Below are positions 1 to 10,630 of a stretch of DNA of 64,000 nt, one piece after another. The notes under the pieces were generated by a model. It did no database searches, had not been told where the DNA came from, and worked only from the letters and a program-made list of their open reading frames with translations. The position numbers and the translations under genes were made by a program. This DNA comes from Apiosordaria backusii (taxonomy: Eukaryota; Ascomycota; Sordariomycetes; Sordariales; Lasiosphaeriaceae). The stretch lies in assembly GCA_030549205.1 (NCBI GenBank), contig JAUKTV010000008.1, positions 372,001 through 436,000 on the forward strand, written 5' to 3'. Position 1 is the first letter of the stretch. Each line of letters starts with the position of its first letter.

Positions 1-378
1 GAACACATGCGCTGGCAAGCAAAAGAGGAAGGAAATCTCCACCGGGCAAAATAATTGATACCAAATCAGTTTTCCAGCCGACACGCACGCCAACTAATGC
101 AGACCACCCTGTAACCGTAACTGTACGATTCTTCACGATCCGATCCGATGTGGCGCCATGGGGCGGGAGCACGTAGTAGCCGGATGTCGAAAGGCGGGAC
201 GTTTTCCGGGACCGCTGCATGGCCTGGACCTCTTCAGTGGGTTTCTGGGATGAATCCGATGGGTTTTTGGGCGTTATTGGTGGGTAGATGTTGCCTCCAG
301 TGCCTCTTTTTTTCTGTTATCCAGACGTTCTCCTGTCAACGGTTTTAGCGGTGTCGATTCGTGTCTCCACTCGCCTAC

Positions 379-384
379 TATAAA
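379..384 (+). promoter_or_regulatory. TATA-like box upstream of the collagen-like membrane protein
   Basis: A TATAAA hexamer lies 140 bp upstream of the proposed ATG at 524, a normal TATA-to-ATG distance for a fungal gene with a short 5' leader. The remaining bases 1-523 contain no convincing coding region. Confidence 0.4.
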
Positions 385-523
385 CCCCTGAACCCCTGAA
401 CAAAGACCCACAGTTTCCATCACAGCTCAGACCAAGTTCGACGTTAGGTCAACAGATAATAGAGGGGTGGTTTGGCTTCGACTGTTGAAAGAGAATATCG
501 ATATCGTTCATCCTCATTTCAAA

Positions 524-1684
524 ATGTATCTCGACAGAAACCCCGCAGAAAACCTCTCCCCATCAAGAACCCGTCGGTCACCCACCGTCCCTCCAGATCC
601 TCAGCCCATCAACTCTGCCCAAACCGCCGCCCTCATCGTCTTTGGCGTCCTTCTTGGTCTCATCATAACCGGCGTCACAATATGGTGCTGTTGCTGCCGT
701 ACTCCAGGCTGGCGCCGTCGACCGAGTTCGAAACCCAAAGTCAAAATCATCCGCATGTCTGGGCCCAGAGGTGAGAAGGGGGAAAGAGGACCACCAGGAC
801 CGATGGGAATGCAAGGAGTTCCCGGCCTCCCAGGGCCACCTGTTTTCCTGCCTCTTCCTGCTCCGGCTGCTCCAGTTCCCATCAGACCTCTCGGGCCGAG
901 GGGCATGCTACCCGGTGCTCTGTCTGGCCTGAATGGGGGTGCGGGTGCCGGTGCCGGTGAGGGTAGCAACGATAGCAGCAGAGACTGCTCCATTGACCGC
1001 CAGAGGCAACCTCCGTTTCTGTATCAACATCAACATCAACATCAGCATCACCGTCCACCATCAAACGCGTTAGCAACCATACCCCCAGCTCGCTATGCCC
1101 TCCCTTCCCTACTGCAGAGCTTTGCGCAGCCTCAGACCCCAATCCCACCACCGGTACCAATGCCACCCGCAGCCAACCCAACACCACAACCACAGCCACA
1201 ACCACAACCACCACGTCCTCAACCACAACCACAACCCCAACCCCAACCACAACCAATCCGCATCCCCCCACCAGTAATCTTCCACGCCCGACACCACTAC
1301 CCCCACGACAGAGTCCCCATCGCAAAACTGATCAACGACCACGCAGCAGCAGGAGTGGGCACCAAGCCGCTGCCATTATCCCTGCCGATAGGACGGCACG
1401 GGATGGTGAACCTAGCGTTGAAATATCAGGTCCACAGCAGCAGTAGCACTTGCAGCGAAAAGGGGGGACTGGAAACAACGACAACCTGCCCGGCGGCGGG
1501 GGGAACGGAGAGGGGGTATCAGAGTGCGTATTGTGAGAGTAGTGCTGAGAGTGATGGGGGGTATGAGGCTGGGTATGAGTCGATGGAGAATTTTGGGGGT
1601 GGGATGGGGGTGGGGGGGTGGGCTACGGTGGGAATGGGAATGGGAATGGGGGGCCGAGGTGGGGGTGAGATTGAGGAGGGATGA
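524..1684 (+). CDS. Single-pass membrane protein with a short collagen-like segment
   Basis: This is a 386-aa single-exon gene; the ATG at 524 is the first in frame. Residues 35-54 form one hydrophobic transmembrane segment, followed at once by four cysteines (55-58), a likely palmitoylation site, and then a basic stretch (RTPGWRRR) that predicts a cytoplasmic C-terminal side. Residues 80-106 are nine uninterrupted Gly-X-Y triplets (GPR GEK GER GPP GPM and on), a collagen-like run. The rest is low complexity: His/Gln repeats, a long Pro-Gln repeat and a Gly/Met-rich tail. No signal peptide or enzymatic domain is visible. A role in membrane scaffolding or cell-surface organisation is only a guess. 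The open frame and the TM-Cys4-collagen order support a real gene; the function is unknown. Confidence 0.7.
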   Translation: MYLDRNPAENLSPSRTRRSPTVPPDPQPINSAQTAALIVFGVLLGLIITGVTIWCCCCRTPGWRRRPSSKPKVKIIRMSGPRGEKGERGPPGPMGMQGVPGLPGPPVFLPLPAPAAPVPIRPLGPRGMLPGALSGLNGGAGAGAGEGSNDSSRDCSIDRQRQPPFLYQHQHQHQHHRPPSNALATIPPARYALPSLLQSFAQPQTPIPPPVPMPPAANPTPQPQPQPQPPRPQPQPQPQPQPQPIRIPPPVIFHARHHYPHDRVPIAKLINDHAAAGVGTKPLPLSLPIGRHGMVNLALKYQVHSSSSTCSEKGGLETTTTCPAAGGTERGYQSAYCESSAESDGGYEAGYESMENFGGGMGVGGWATVGMGMGMGGRGGGEIEEG

Positions 1685-1952
1685 ACGGATGGATGCATAT
1701 ATCATGACATTGGGTTAGGAGTTTGGGTTTGGGTTTATCTTTCTGTAATCGAATACGATTGCATAGTGGCATTTGGGTCAGGTTTGGCATTGGGAGGTAG
1801 ATCAGAATGAGAAGTATGGGAAACGGAAGGACTTGGTATTTTTAGCTGCTCAACTCAAAGACAGAGAATGTACGTATGTAACTGTTATGAACTCAATAAA
1901 TAAACGGTCTTGTGTCGGATTGACAGACACAGGCCACTGCCATCAGTGACGG

Positions 1953-2339
1953 TCATCTCTGTCCTCCATCTCCATCATGTTGTGATTGTGGAGTGATGGG
2001 GAACAACGGGATCGAATCGAGACCGGCTTCTTCGACTGGGAGACTGTCTGAGGCGACGTTGCCTGTTGCCACAGTGTTGGAAGCGGCTGGGTCGGGGCGG
2101 TCTGCATCAGACGGGGGTACTGGTTCGCCCACAGGAGATTTCGAGTTTGGAGACGTTGCTTCGGCCGCCCTTTCTCCAGAAGGTTCCTCCTCTTCGTCGC
2201 CAAACGTGTTACTCATCAAAACTGGTAGAATGCACATGAGGCCTTCGTCCTCTGTTCCAATGCCACATTCGACAAAGATCTTCACCAGGTCTTTGACATG
2301 CTTATTGGTAACGTTAGGTAATTCATCCCTTGAGGATGC
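1953..2339 (-). other. In-frame C-terminal continuation beyond the TAG of the 2340-4646 membrane protein
   Basis: Directly after the TAG at 2342-2340, the same frame stays open for 128 codons to a stop at 1953. It begins ASSRDELPNVTN and continues through KHVKDLVKIFVECGIG and GLMCILPVL into an acidic, Ser/Pro-rich tail. From memory, the stretch up to GLMCILPVL resembles the usual end of this fungal membrane-protein family, so it looks like part of the same protein cut off by one nonsense codon. No good phase-0 GT donor that would remove the TAG as an intron was found. The alternatives are a recent null allele, stop readthrough, or an intron with an unusual donor. Confidence 0.55.
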
Positions 2340-4646
2340 CTAATGGCTTCCCTGTCCTGCGACGACTTCCCATTCCCCGAGAATGCTAGCCAGGCTTGCG
2401 AAGAAAATGACGAAAATATCCTGAGCGGTTCTTGAGAAAGTCCCTTGGTCAGGAGCCGACAGTGAAATGATAGGCCTATGGGTTATTGCATCGTCAGGGT
2501 GATAGAACTTGAAGCCATCGGTTATGAGGTTATGTGGTCTTCGCCTGGGATCCAGGGACCATGTGGATGTGTACTTGTGCCAATTGTACAAACTCCCCGT
2601 GTGTTGAGACTGTAGCTTTTCCGGTGGAATCAGGCTGTTAAGAGCCGTGAGAATAAACGGGAACTGAGACGGGGATACCAGAACAGTCCTTGTAGCTGTA
2701 CCAAGCATCAGTCTGTGTGGGCTCCACAGACCTAGGATTGCCTCGAGATGATACAGGTTTGTGAGCCAACCTTCCACATACCGGATCATGACGAGTGCAG
2801 TATTGCCCCGTCCCAGGCTGGATGTGTATGCCCTTGTGAGCCACAGAAAACTATCAACATTCTTCCACCTCGCATCCAGTGGCGCAGAAGAAAAAATGTA
2901 CTCAGCTGTCCTCTGGATTAGCTGTTGCAGCTGGACAGCTTTGGAATGTAACTCTGGCTCCCAGTGAGGCCGAGCATTTAACACGGCCGTTTTATCAACT
3001 ATATGCGCTATACTGGCGCGAAATAACATGGCCAAAGTTGCTGGAATCTCTTTACACAGATTGTGAGAAAGCTGACATGCAGCGTTTGCGCTGGCATACT
3101 GCACACCCCAAGTCCTGTGTCTTGCATTCTCTTTGCGGGTGAATGCCACGATCCTGATTCGTCGCCCACTTCGTAACTGAGGTACAAGAAGCACCAAATG
3201 ATCTGGGACATGGAAAGCATTGAGTGTGTCCAAATCCGAGGCATCAGAGGTACGAACATAATCAAGAAGCCCCCAAGTTGGGGGTTTATCAACTTCAAGC
3301 GTCTGTTCAGCCGCAAGCCTCATTGCCAGCTGGCTGAGTTCTCTCCCTTCCACCCGCAGGTTGTCAAACTCGTTATCTTGCGGTTTTGTTGTCCGGAGCC
3401 TCATCATTGCACGAACAATGGACATAAAAAGAGCAGCAGCGATCTGATAAAGAGCCACAGACCCATGCATACTGCGTAAACCGACAAACTGCAATACAAA
3501 GCCGGCCAACGTAGACGCCAGAACGGCCCCCAGCAAAAGAGTTTGATGAACACCTGCCGGTCTTGTCTCCCGCCGTTTCCAGGACCTCACATAACGCGTG
3601 ATCTTCTTCTGACAAAAAAAAGCGCTGAATTGCTGGTCGCCGACTCGTTGACCCCCTGGTTGCAGCCAAAGAGCATATGTCTCATTTGAAGTCTCGGATC
3701 CCGGCCCCTTTGTTGATTGTTCGAACCAGAGTTCCTCAGATTGCTCGTCGATGACACGAGCACAGGATATCATCCCCACGGATACCATCACTGTACCTAT
3801 GACGGCAAGGTGGAAACCCCAAGTCGGCGGCGGATCATCACCCTCATACAAATCTGGTTGAGCGAAGGTGACCCACGACGCAAAGACAAAAAAGCCCGCC
3901 TGGATCGTAACAGCAAGTACCGTGACAAAAAGTTGCTCCCACCTTCTCGGTAGGCGAAACCCAAGATTAAGTGTTAAGTTTGGGTATGGCGCAAATCCAT
4001 CATGAAACCTTTCGCCGGCAGTTTGTCGCCATTTTAGATTGCTTGGGATGATTTTGCAACGCGAGTCTCCGTGTAAACACGGCGAATTGTAAGATCCAAA
4101 AGAAAAAATGCAACGCGGAGAGAATAAGCCGCAGTGCCCGGGACTGGATAAGTCCACTTCAGGTTCTTCGCCTGAATAAGTTGGATAGAGCTCCTTTCTA
4201 CCTGGCAGGAAGAACAGCTCGAGAATTTTTGGCTGACCAAAAACTCGACAGATACCACCGTTGGACCACAGCTCGCAAACATCGTGGCTTGTTGACGAGC
4301 ATAGCTCCATCTCTGCTTGGCCATGGGGCTCCTGAGCCCTACCGATGATGGATTTCAAGGCCGAAGTACCTCGAACTCTGATCACAGAGACAACAGCTGT
4401 GATAATACCGAGTGGTGCCATGCCGAAGATGATGCTATCCAAGAAGCTGGTCGATTCGCTGAGAAATTGTTTGGTGACTTGCTCACCAAAGAGTGTGATC
4501 AGAGGGGCGAGGTCTGTTGCAAACTTGTCGGTGAAGTCGCTCCATTGAGCTGCTGAACTATCGGATGAGGCTTTGGCAAACCCCACGAGTTGAAAGAGCG
4601 TAAAACACCCGAGTGCTCTGGGTAGCATATTGCGAAGGCGGCCCAT
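2340..4646 (-). CDS. Large multi-pass fungal membrane protein, stopped early by in-frame TAG
   Basis: A 768-aa single-exon frame starts at the ATG at 4646; the open frame extends further upstream but without a better ATG. The N-terminus (MGRLRNMLPRALGCFTLF) is signal-peptide-like. It is followed by the motif FGMAPLGIITAVVSVIRV, then LCSSTSHDVCELW, and about four more hydrophobic segments in the middle third. This pattern matches a common, poorly understood fungal membrane-protein family, sometimes annotated as modin-like and often found among variable genes. That family link is from memory and unverified. The stop at 2340 precedes 128 further open codons with family-like sequence (separate entry). 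No enzymatic motif is visible and the function is unknown. Confidence 0.65.
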   Translation of the reverse strand: MGRLRNMLPRALGCFTLFQLVGFAKASSDSSAAQWSDFTDKFATDLAPLITLFGEQVTKQFLSESTSFLDSIIFGMAPLGIITAVVSVIRVRGTSALKSIIGRAQEPHGQAEMELCSSTSHDVCELWSNGGICRVFGQPKILELFFLPGRKELYPTYSGEEPEVDLSSPGHCGLFSPRCIFSFGSYNSPCLHGDSRCKIIPSNLKWRQTAGERFHDGFAPYPNLTLNLGFRLPRRWEQLFVTVLAVTIQAGFFVFASWVTFAQPDLYEGDDPPPTWGFHLAVIGTVMVSVGMISCARVIDEQSEELWFEQSTKGPGSETSNETYALWLQPGGQRVGDQQFSAFFCQKKITRYVRSWKRRETRPAGVHQTLLLGAVLASTLAGFVLQFVGLRSMHGSVALYQIAAALFMSIVRAMMRLRTTKPQDNEFDNLRVEGRELSQLAMRLAAEQTLEVDKPPTWGLLDYVRTSDASDLDTLNAFHVPDHLVLLVPQLRSGRRIRIVAFTRKENARHRTWGVQYASANAACQLSHNLCKEIPATLAMLFRASIAHIVDKTAVLNARPHWEPELHSKAVQLQQLIQRTAEYIFSSAPLDARWKNVDSFLWLTRAYTSSLGRGNTALVMIRYVEGWLTNLYHLEAILGLWSPHRLMLGTATRTVLVSPSQFPFILTALNSLIPPEKLQSQHTGSLYNWHKYTSTWSLDPRRRPHNLITDGFKFYHPDDAITHRPIISLSAPDQGTFSRTAQDIFVIFFASLASILGEWEVVAGQGSH

Positions 4647-4989
4647 CTTTTGCGAACGGCCTCTTGAGAGAGTCTGGGTTGCTATTCTGGTGACAAATGT
4701 CGGCGTCGATTCGATAAAAACTTGGTTTGGGTGCTTGAACTCACTGAAATTCAGACTGGAAATGACCCGGCATGCATGAAGGATAACAGGAAGAGATGAC
4801 AGTGCAGCCAACTTCAAAATAATCACCCTCACCCTCCTTCACAACATCAGTGACCAAAATGGCCAAGAGGGCTGGGTACCAGTGCAGCGGCTCGTGGCAC
4901 CAATCATTCATGACTGAGCGACTAGACCCGGCGCTTATCGTCCTCATCAGGGATAGCACGTCCCTCCCCATCATCCCTACTACTCACCT

Positions 4990-5311
4990 ACACGGTGGAC
5001 AAAAAGACCGGTACTGCAACTGTTCAACAGGCAGCAAAACACAGTTAACAGACCATATAAGATAGCTGTTAGGCCTTGAAAGATAGTCGGGGGACTTTTA
5101 AAAATGGTCGGTAGACCTTTAAAGATAGTCGATAGACTTTTAAAGACAGTCGGTAAACCTTTAAAGATAGTCGGTAGACCTTTAAAGATAGTCAACAGGC
5201 CTTGAAAATAGTGTCATATGTATGTAAATGAATTCAAAACGCTTAGGCGTATTTAATAGTGCGTATGGTAGGTCGTATAAGTCGCGGTGCTAGTTTTTTT
5301 GTCCAGGGCGT
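4990..5311 (+). mobile_element. MITE-like inverted-repeat element, copy 1 (322 bp)
   Basis: The element starts ACACGGTGGACAAAAA and ends TTTTTTTGTCCAGGGCGT, so its ends form imperfect terminal inverted repeats. It is flanked by an exact 7-bp duplication, CTCACCT, at 4983-4989 and 5312-5318. It has no coding capacity. Two related copies lie at 18375-18607 (inverted) and 31390-31623. Differences among copies are largely C/T and G/A transitions. This copy is about 88 bp longer because of extra 21-bp internal repeats. The superfamily is not assigned; no transposase is present in the window. Confidence 0.8.
5071..5208 (+). repeat. 21-bp tandem repeat inside MITE copy 1
   Basis: About six to seven imperfect units of the pattern GTCGGTAGACCTTTAAAGATA occur in tandem. 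The other two MITE copies carry only about two to three units at the same place, so repeat number varies between copies and explains most of the length difference. Confidence 0.75.
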
Positions 5312-6393
5312 CTCACCTCAGACATACCACAAGTTCACGGCCTTCGTTCAATGGCGATCACTAGCACGAACCTATAATTTATGCCTATCTGGTAGAGGGT
5401 TCTTTTTAAGAGAAGACACCCATCGGGCAGTTTGCGTCCGGGCAATCAACACCAAGCATGTTCGACGAAAACTTCCGAGCCAGGGCCTGGCTCGCTCGAA
5501 GCCATCACCGGCTCGTCTCGATATCGCCGTCTCACTAAGACGAGACGGTCAATTGAAAGCTGTATTTCCGTTCCGGACCGGAGGGTCCCCAGGGTTCCGG
5601 AATTACCGGCTTCTGGCCTTCGATTAGGATGGTCTCTCACATCTACTCCTAACCCTAACTAGTAAGGGTTAAGGCTAGGGTTACTGCCAGTCTCATTGAA
5701 CCAGTGAGACCAGACAATAGGAAGGCTCGACTTGGCTCAGGGAAAAATGATAATCACTTCTCGGCTCGCTCGCTCGGCTCACCCCATGAGACAAGATGGG
5801 CTCAGCCCACTGCTCACGCTGGACAAAATCATGGGCCTGCAGTCGACTTTACCTTGTCGGCCAAGAACCCTTGGGCGCTTACTCTTAAAGCTGACTGCCC
5901 CCTGCATCTTGACTCACAAGGCTCTGTCTGCTGTGCGACGGCTAGCTGAAAAAATCTGAAACAGGCCTCACCGAGAAGACAGCTGCACCCCTAGGAAATC
6001 CACGACCGCAACAGATGACTGGCTGCATCAGCCATGTAGCCTGCGCCAATGCTGCTGATCCCACACTACGGGCGGCTGTGTGCGGCCACTTGGTCGTGCC
6101 TGGGTCGGTAGCAACGCAATCGCAATATACACCTATGTAGCGGGGAGCCTGGTCTCAACCACAGTCGGATACTTTTATTTGTACTCGTAAGTCCCACAAA
6201 TCCCACAAGTGCCGTCAAAGAGAATATCTGACTCAAGGTCGGCAAACATAGGTAATCGAAAAGCCCTTGCCTCTGCCTTTCTTTTCTTCTCAGCGACCTA
6301 CGCACCCAGTCACAGGGAGGAGTATCCTCTACCAATGCCATTTTCTAAACTTCTGGCGGTTCTTGCATCACTTCAACATACATATCAACCGCC
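5312..6393. other. Intergenic stretch with short inverted repeats, no gene seen
   Basis: No convincing gene is present. The stretch carries several small inverted repeats: CCGTCTC/GAGACGG at 5527-5533 and 5542-5548, and AGTCTCATTG against CAGTGAGACC near 5690-5715. It also holds the telomere-like motif described separately. It may be a degraded repeat plus the promoter of the downstream gene at 6394. Confidence 0.4.
5648..5683. repeat. Short telomere-like inverted motif
   Basis: Two CCCTAA-type units (CCTAACCCTAAC) are followed after a few bases by TTAGGG-type units (AAGGGTTA and TAGGGTTA). The orientation is head-to-head. TTAGGG is the usual filamentous-ascomycete telomere repeat. With only about two units per side, chance is possible. 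Confidence 0.35.
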
Positions 6394-9300
6394 ATGTCTG
6401 GGAGAGGCAGGTCAGCATCAGCAAATGTGGAACATTATCCACAAGATGGACCAGCACAGACACCATCTCCAGTATCTCCACTCAGCCAAACAAGTTCACG
6501 AACCTCGCTAAGCACTACCGGGCCGGTTTCTCCTGTACCCCGGACATCGTCCACGGGTGACAGAGATTGTAGTCACACAGATGAAGCCGCCGTCGTCCCC
6601 GACCTTCCAGCAAACGCCAGTACATCTAATTCGCCCTCCCACGGCTCACCTGAACCACGATCGCCTCAGGTTCAGCCAGAACCCATACCAACCGTGACGT
6701 CGAGACAGCAAGTGCATCCCTCTAGTCTCACACAATCTGCATCCTCTCCGCGAATAACGCCGGAACCGACCTTGTCTGATGCAACAACACCCACACCCGC
6801 TTCACCTGCAACGATAGCATCGACTGCCAGTTCGAGCCCATTGCCAACACCATCACTCCCCATCATTCCATATGGCGAATGGCGGCCGGTATACCTCCGA
6901 AAGACCGTTCTGCTGGCTTTTGTTCTGTTATTCCTATTTCTTGGAGGAATGGTTCAGCTCATCTATTGGCTATCATACAACCGAAATGGTCTCCAGACAG
7001 CAAAAGAGTCGCTGTCCTGGCTTTGGATATTTTCTCCAACGATCAGTGAGTTGTCTTGGCTGCATCTTTGTCGTGATATACAAGTCTAACAAGTTTTCCC
7101 GTACAGTTTTGACAATTATCAACTCCTGTTGGGCCCGGGTGGCCTACCAATCCATGAGATATAGCCCTTGGATCCGACTGGCATCTTGGGGGTCAGGCCA
7201 ACCGGCCGAGAAAAGCGTCCAAAGGAAAGCAGCTCAGACCCTTGTTGTCGATTATCTCAACATGTTTCCGCCAAAGGCAGTATGGCGAGCCCTGCGGTAC
7301 GGTGACCCGCTTGTGGCTGCAGCAATCGTGGTCACCCTTGTGATCTGGATCCAAATCACCATCTCGACTGGTCTGATCAATTTGGAGCCCACGATTATGG
7401 GAGAATTCCTGGTTCCGATTCTGGTGCGGGATGAATTCATCCCGGTGCCTACCCTGAGCCCCAATGAATCCGTTCAGAGCATTCCCCTGACAACCATCAA
7501 TGGAATGATAACACTCAACGTTACCCTTCCGAGTGGGCACGCCCCGGGCTATGCTTTTCAACAGTTCTCGCCCACCGGTGGCATCGCAAGAGACTCGATG
7601 TGGCTCATGACAGCGAATGTCAAAGCGGCATCAGTTGAGGTTCAGTGCGACACTCCCTCACTCGAACAGCCGTTAACGAAGCCAGACGTGCCTGATACGC
7701 TTTTTATTCAGTTCAACAGTACACGCTACTGCAGGTCTCGTCAATACTTCCTCCAAATAAACGCTCAAAACTCGCTTCCCATTCCGGAGGGCAAGAGCTA
7801 CTTTTGGATGTATGATGACAGAGCAGCATGCGCTCCTGGATGGGCAGGACAGGAAGGGAAAGATATCATCCTTGCAGCTGTGATTGCGGTGGAGCGGCAA
7901 GGGGAAACCCTGAGATACTTGTCCTCGTCACAGATCATGTGCAAGTCTAGCCTGGTTGTGGGTGATATCACAGTCAAGCAGGAGAAGGGCCTGCAGCCCA
8001 TGGTTAGCCCCGCTGGAGAAACGGAGGCGATGACCGGCACCAATATCGTGTCACAAATTCACTACCATCGCCTGGATAATATACGGTATGGGTCAGACAT
8101 GCAGGCGAATTCAGGTAGTGACTACATAAAGGAACTACAACTAAGTCCCTTTCGGGTTGGAGCCAGTCTTATCCGGGGTGGCCAACCGCCAGATGTACGA
8201 GAGTTTCTGGAGTCCTCGGCCTTGGAGGAAGTGATCAAAGCCTGGATTCAACAGTTTGGCGCTCTGATTGCCCATTATAATTACCGATCGGCTATCTCGC
8301 AGCCGGCAAATGCAACAGCCTCTATGACGCAAGACCGCCTCATTGTCAATAACAACGTCGCTCACGGAATGGCTGGCGGATTTGTTTTGATGGCTTTCTT
8401 GGCTGCATTGATGGTATATTGGGCACCCAGCGCTGCAGGGTTCGTCCCACGGGATCCAGACACAATCGCTGGCAGCTTGGTCCTGTTCTCCAAGAGCTCG
8501 GAATTTCTCGAGGTGCTACACGGGACTGGCTCGTCGAGGCTTGAGGAAGTTGAGCCCCTGCTGGAGGGATCATACCGCGCAGTGCTGAGAGAATCGGCTG
8601 AGAGTTCTCTTTCCCCAACTTTTCACATCGAGAAAGACCAGAGTCCTTCAACCACTGGCCCATCGCCAACAATCCACCCTCAAAGCTTCCATCCTTGGTC
8701 ACCGGTTGGTCTCCGCTTTTGGTCTCGCCTTCTTGGCCTTTTATGCACGGTGGCCATGTTGGCTACTATTGTCGGACTCCTAGACCACTCCAACAGAAAT
8801 AGTGGGTTTTTGAGCGTCAGCAATGATTCTCATATCCAGTACCTATGGACTGTCCTACCCACTTTATTCATGGAAGCCTTGACAATCTATGTCAGGGGCT
8901 GCGACTTTAGCCTTCGTGCTCTAGCCCCTTTCATGGCACTGCAGTCTCGCCGAGACACCTTTGATAGAGCCTTATCAGTGTCATACACGAATGAGCTGGG
9001 CATTCTCACACTGATCAAAGCACTAAGACAACGCAACCTTTCTGTGTTGGTCTCGAAGCTGATTGCTATCCTAGCAACACTTCTTCCGATCGTCAGCAAC
9101 GCCCTATTCGCTGTGGAGCAGCTGGGGACGACTGTTGACGTACGATTACAGCAGATGACTCGCTTTGCCTCTGCAGATTACCAGGCACAATCGTGGCAGG
9201 CCCCTTCTGCAGTTGGCAGTCTGCTCCTGCGGAAGGACTTCAACTCCAGTTTTCCACAGTGGTCTTATGAAGAGTGGGCTTTCCATACACAGCGTCTCAT

Positions 9301-10099
9301 TGTGGATAACGGAGAGGAATCACTCAACGTGACGGGCTTGACAGTTGAAGCTCGCATTCCCGCCGTCTCTGTCGATTTGGACTGCCGTCTTGATATCACT
9401 GAAACGTCCGAAGGTATACCATCCGATAGAGGTATTTTGGTGCCACACAAAGGAATCAACCTCACTTGCTTCACTGAGCTTAACTGCCAAAAGCACGAGC
9501 ATTTTGCCGGATCACTTGGTGGATCTTACTTATCCTCCTCATGTTGGAAAGGTCTCCCTGGCCCCCTCCCGGATGTGACCAACTATATTTGGGGTCGTTG
9601 CGCGAACCGCAAGATTGTCTTTTTAGCTAGGCTCTCCTGCACGGAAGCCGCGGTCGAGCAGGACTTTGACCTCACCCTTCACGGTCCAAGTCTCATGATG
9701 GACGGCACCGGCAACTCTCCACCAATTCCTGTAGCTCAGACCCGTTGTCCTTACAACTTCACCGGCAAGACCGCGCGGTTGTACGACTCTCTCGATCCCC
9801 TGAATCCCTCCCCTCTAGTCGACACCAACCCACCCGGCGCTCTCCTCGATCGCTTCTTTGGCAGTCTCGTCAACGGGAAGCTGTCCCTTCCCCTCTCGGA
9901 TCTCTCCAGCAGCGCCACCGTCGACAGCGTCATCCAAGCCATCAAGAAGCAACACGGCATCATACGCGCCCAGACGTTGAACTACGACGGTCGGTCAGTA
10001 ATGGCTAATACTGCCGCGATCCGTGTCCCTTTGACCCCTGCTCCCGAGAGCACAGCAGCTAAAGCTACCACACCGAAAGAATCACAGAACCGGCTTTAG
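6394..10099 (+). CDS. DUF3433-type multi-pass membrane protein, stopped early by in-frame TAG
   Basis: Two exons, 6394-7045 and 7107-10099, are joined by a 61-bp intron (donor GTGAGT at 7046, acceptor GTACAG ending at 7106), giving 1214 aa. The N-terminal 150 residues are Ser/Pro/Thr-rich and disordered. Hydrophobic segments follow near VLLAFVLLFLFLGG and VAAAIVVTLVIWI, then mid-protein (VLMAFLAALMVYW), and again in the second half, with extracellular-like N-glycosylation sites between. The two-halves architecture fits fungal DUF3433 (PF11915) proteins, whose function is unknown. The stop at 10097-10099 falls just before a predicted last transmembrane segment that continues in the same frame (next entry). 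The family assignment is from memory and the splice junction is inferred. Confidence 0.75.
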
Positions 10100-10630
10100 C
10101 AATCCGCAACGGCAACATGGATTCTCGTCGCTGTCCTCGCTTTGATGATTATTCTGACTGTTTCTTCCATGATCATCACGACGAAGGTGCAAATCCCAAA
10201 GTCACCGGGAAGTATAGCCTCCATCGCTAGCTTGCTGGCCGATTCGACTGTTTTCTCACATCTGCCCCCAATGGCAGGTGGTGGGGTACAGTGGATGAAA
10301 AAGAAGGAGCTAGGATCCTGGTTTCAGACGAAGGGAGTTACCTTTCAGATGGGCTGGTTTGGGCGGGATCCGCCGGGAGGGAGAGGCAGGTATTACACTA
10401 TTGGGGTTGTGGAGGATGAAGAGATTGCTATGGGGAACATGACAATAAGCCAGACACCAGGTAATGGAGGACAGAGGCAGGGTAACGGAAATGGGAATGC
10501 GAATGGTGTTGTACCGAGTTCTCCTGGCACCCCAGCGGCCAGAGTTGGGAGTCAGACCCGGTTGGTTGGGGGTGCTGCTCCAATGGGGGTCGCCGGGCCA
10601 CCTCCCACTAGGCCTGGGGCGGTAGTCTAG
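10100..10630 (+). other. In-frame C-terminal continuation beyond the TAG of the DUF3433-like gene
   Basis: The frame remains open for 176 codons after the TAG at 10097-10099. It starts QSATATWILVAVLALMII, a transmembrane helix, and continues with PGSIASIASLLADS and GWFGRD before a Gly-rich tail. The sequence around the stop (NRL-stop-QS) resembles a continuous juxtamembrane motif in this family, so one codon appears mutated to TAG. TAG followed by CAA is also a partial match to the readthrough context UAG-CAR. An intron using this TAG as acceptor (for example donor GTAATG at 9998, 102 nt, phase 0) is formally possible but has a weak donor. Confidence 0.6.

Noticed and set aside
9994..10099. 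An intron with donor GTCAGT and the TAG as acceptor, removing the DUF3433 stop
   Set aside because: It is 106 nt long and would shift the frame away from the downstream transmembrane segment.
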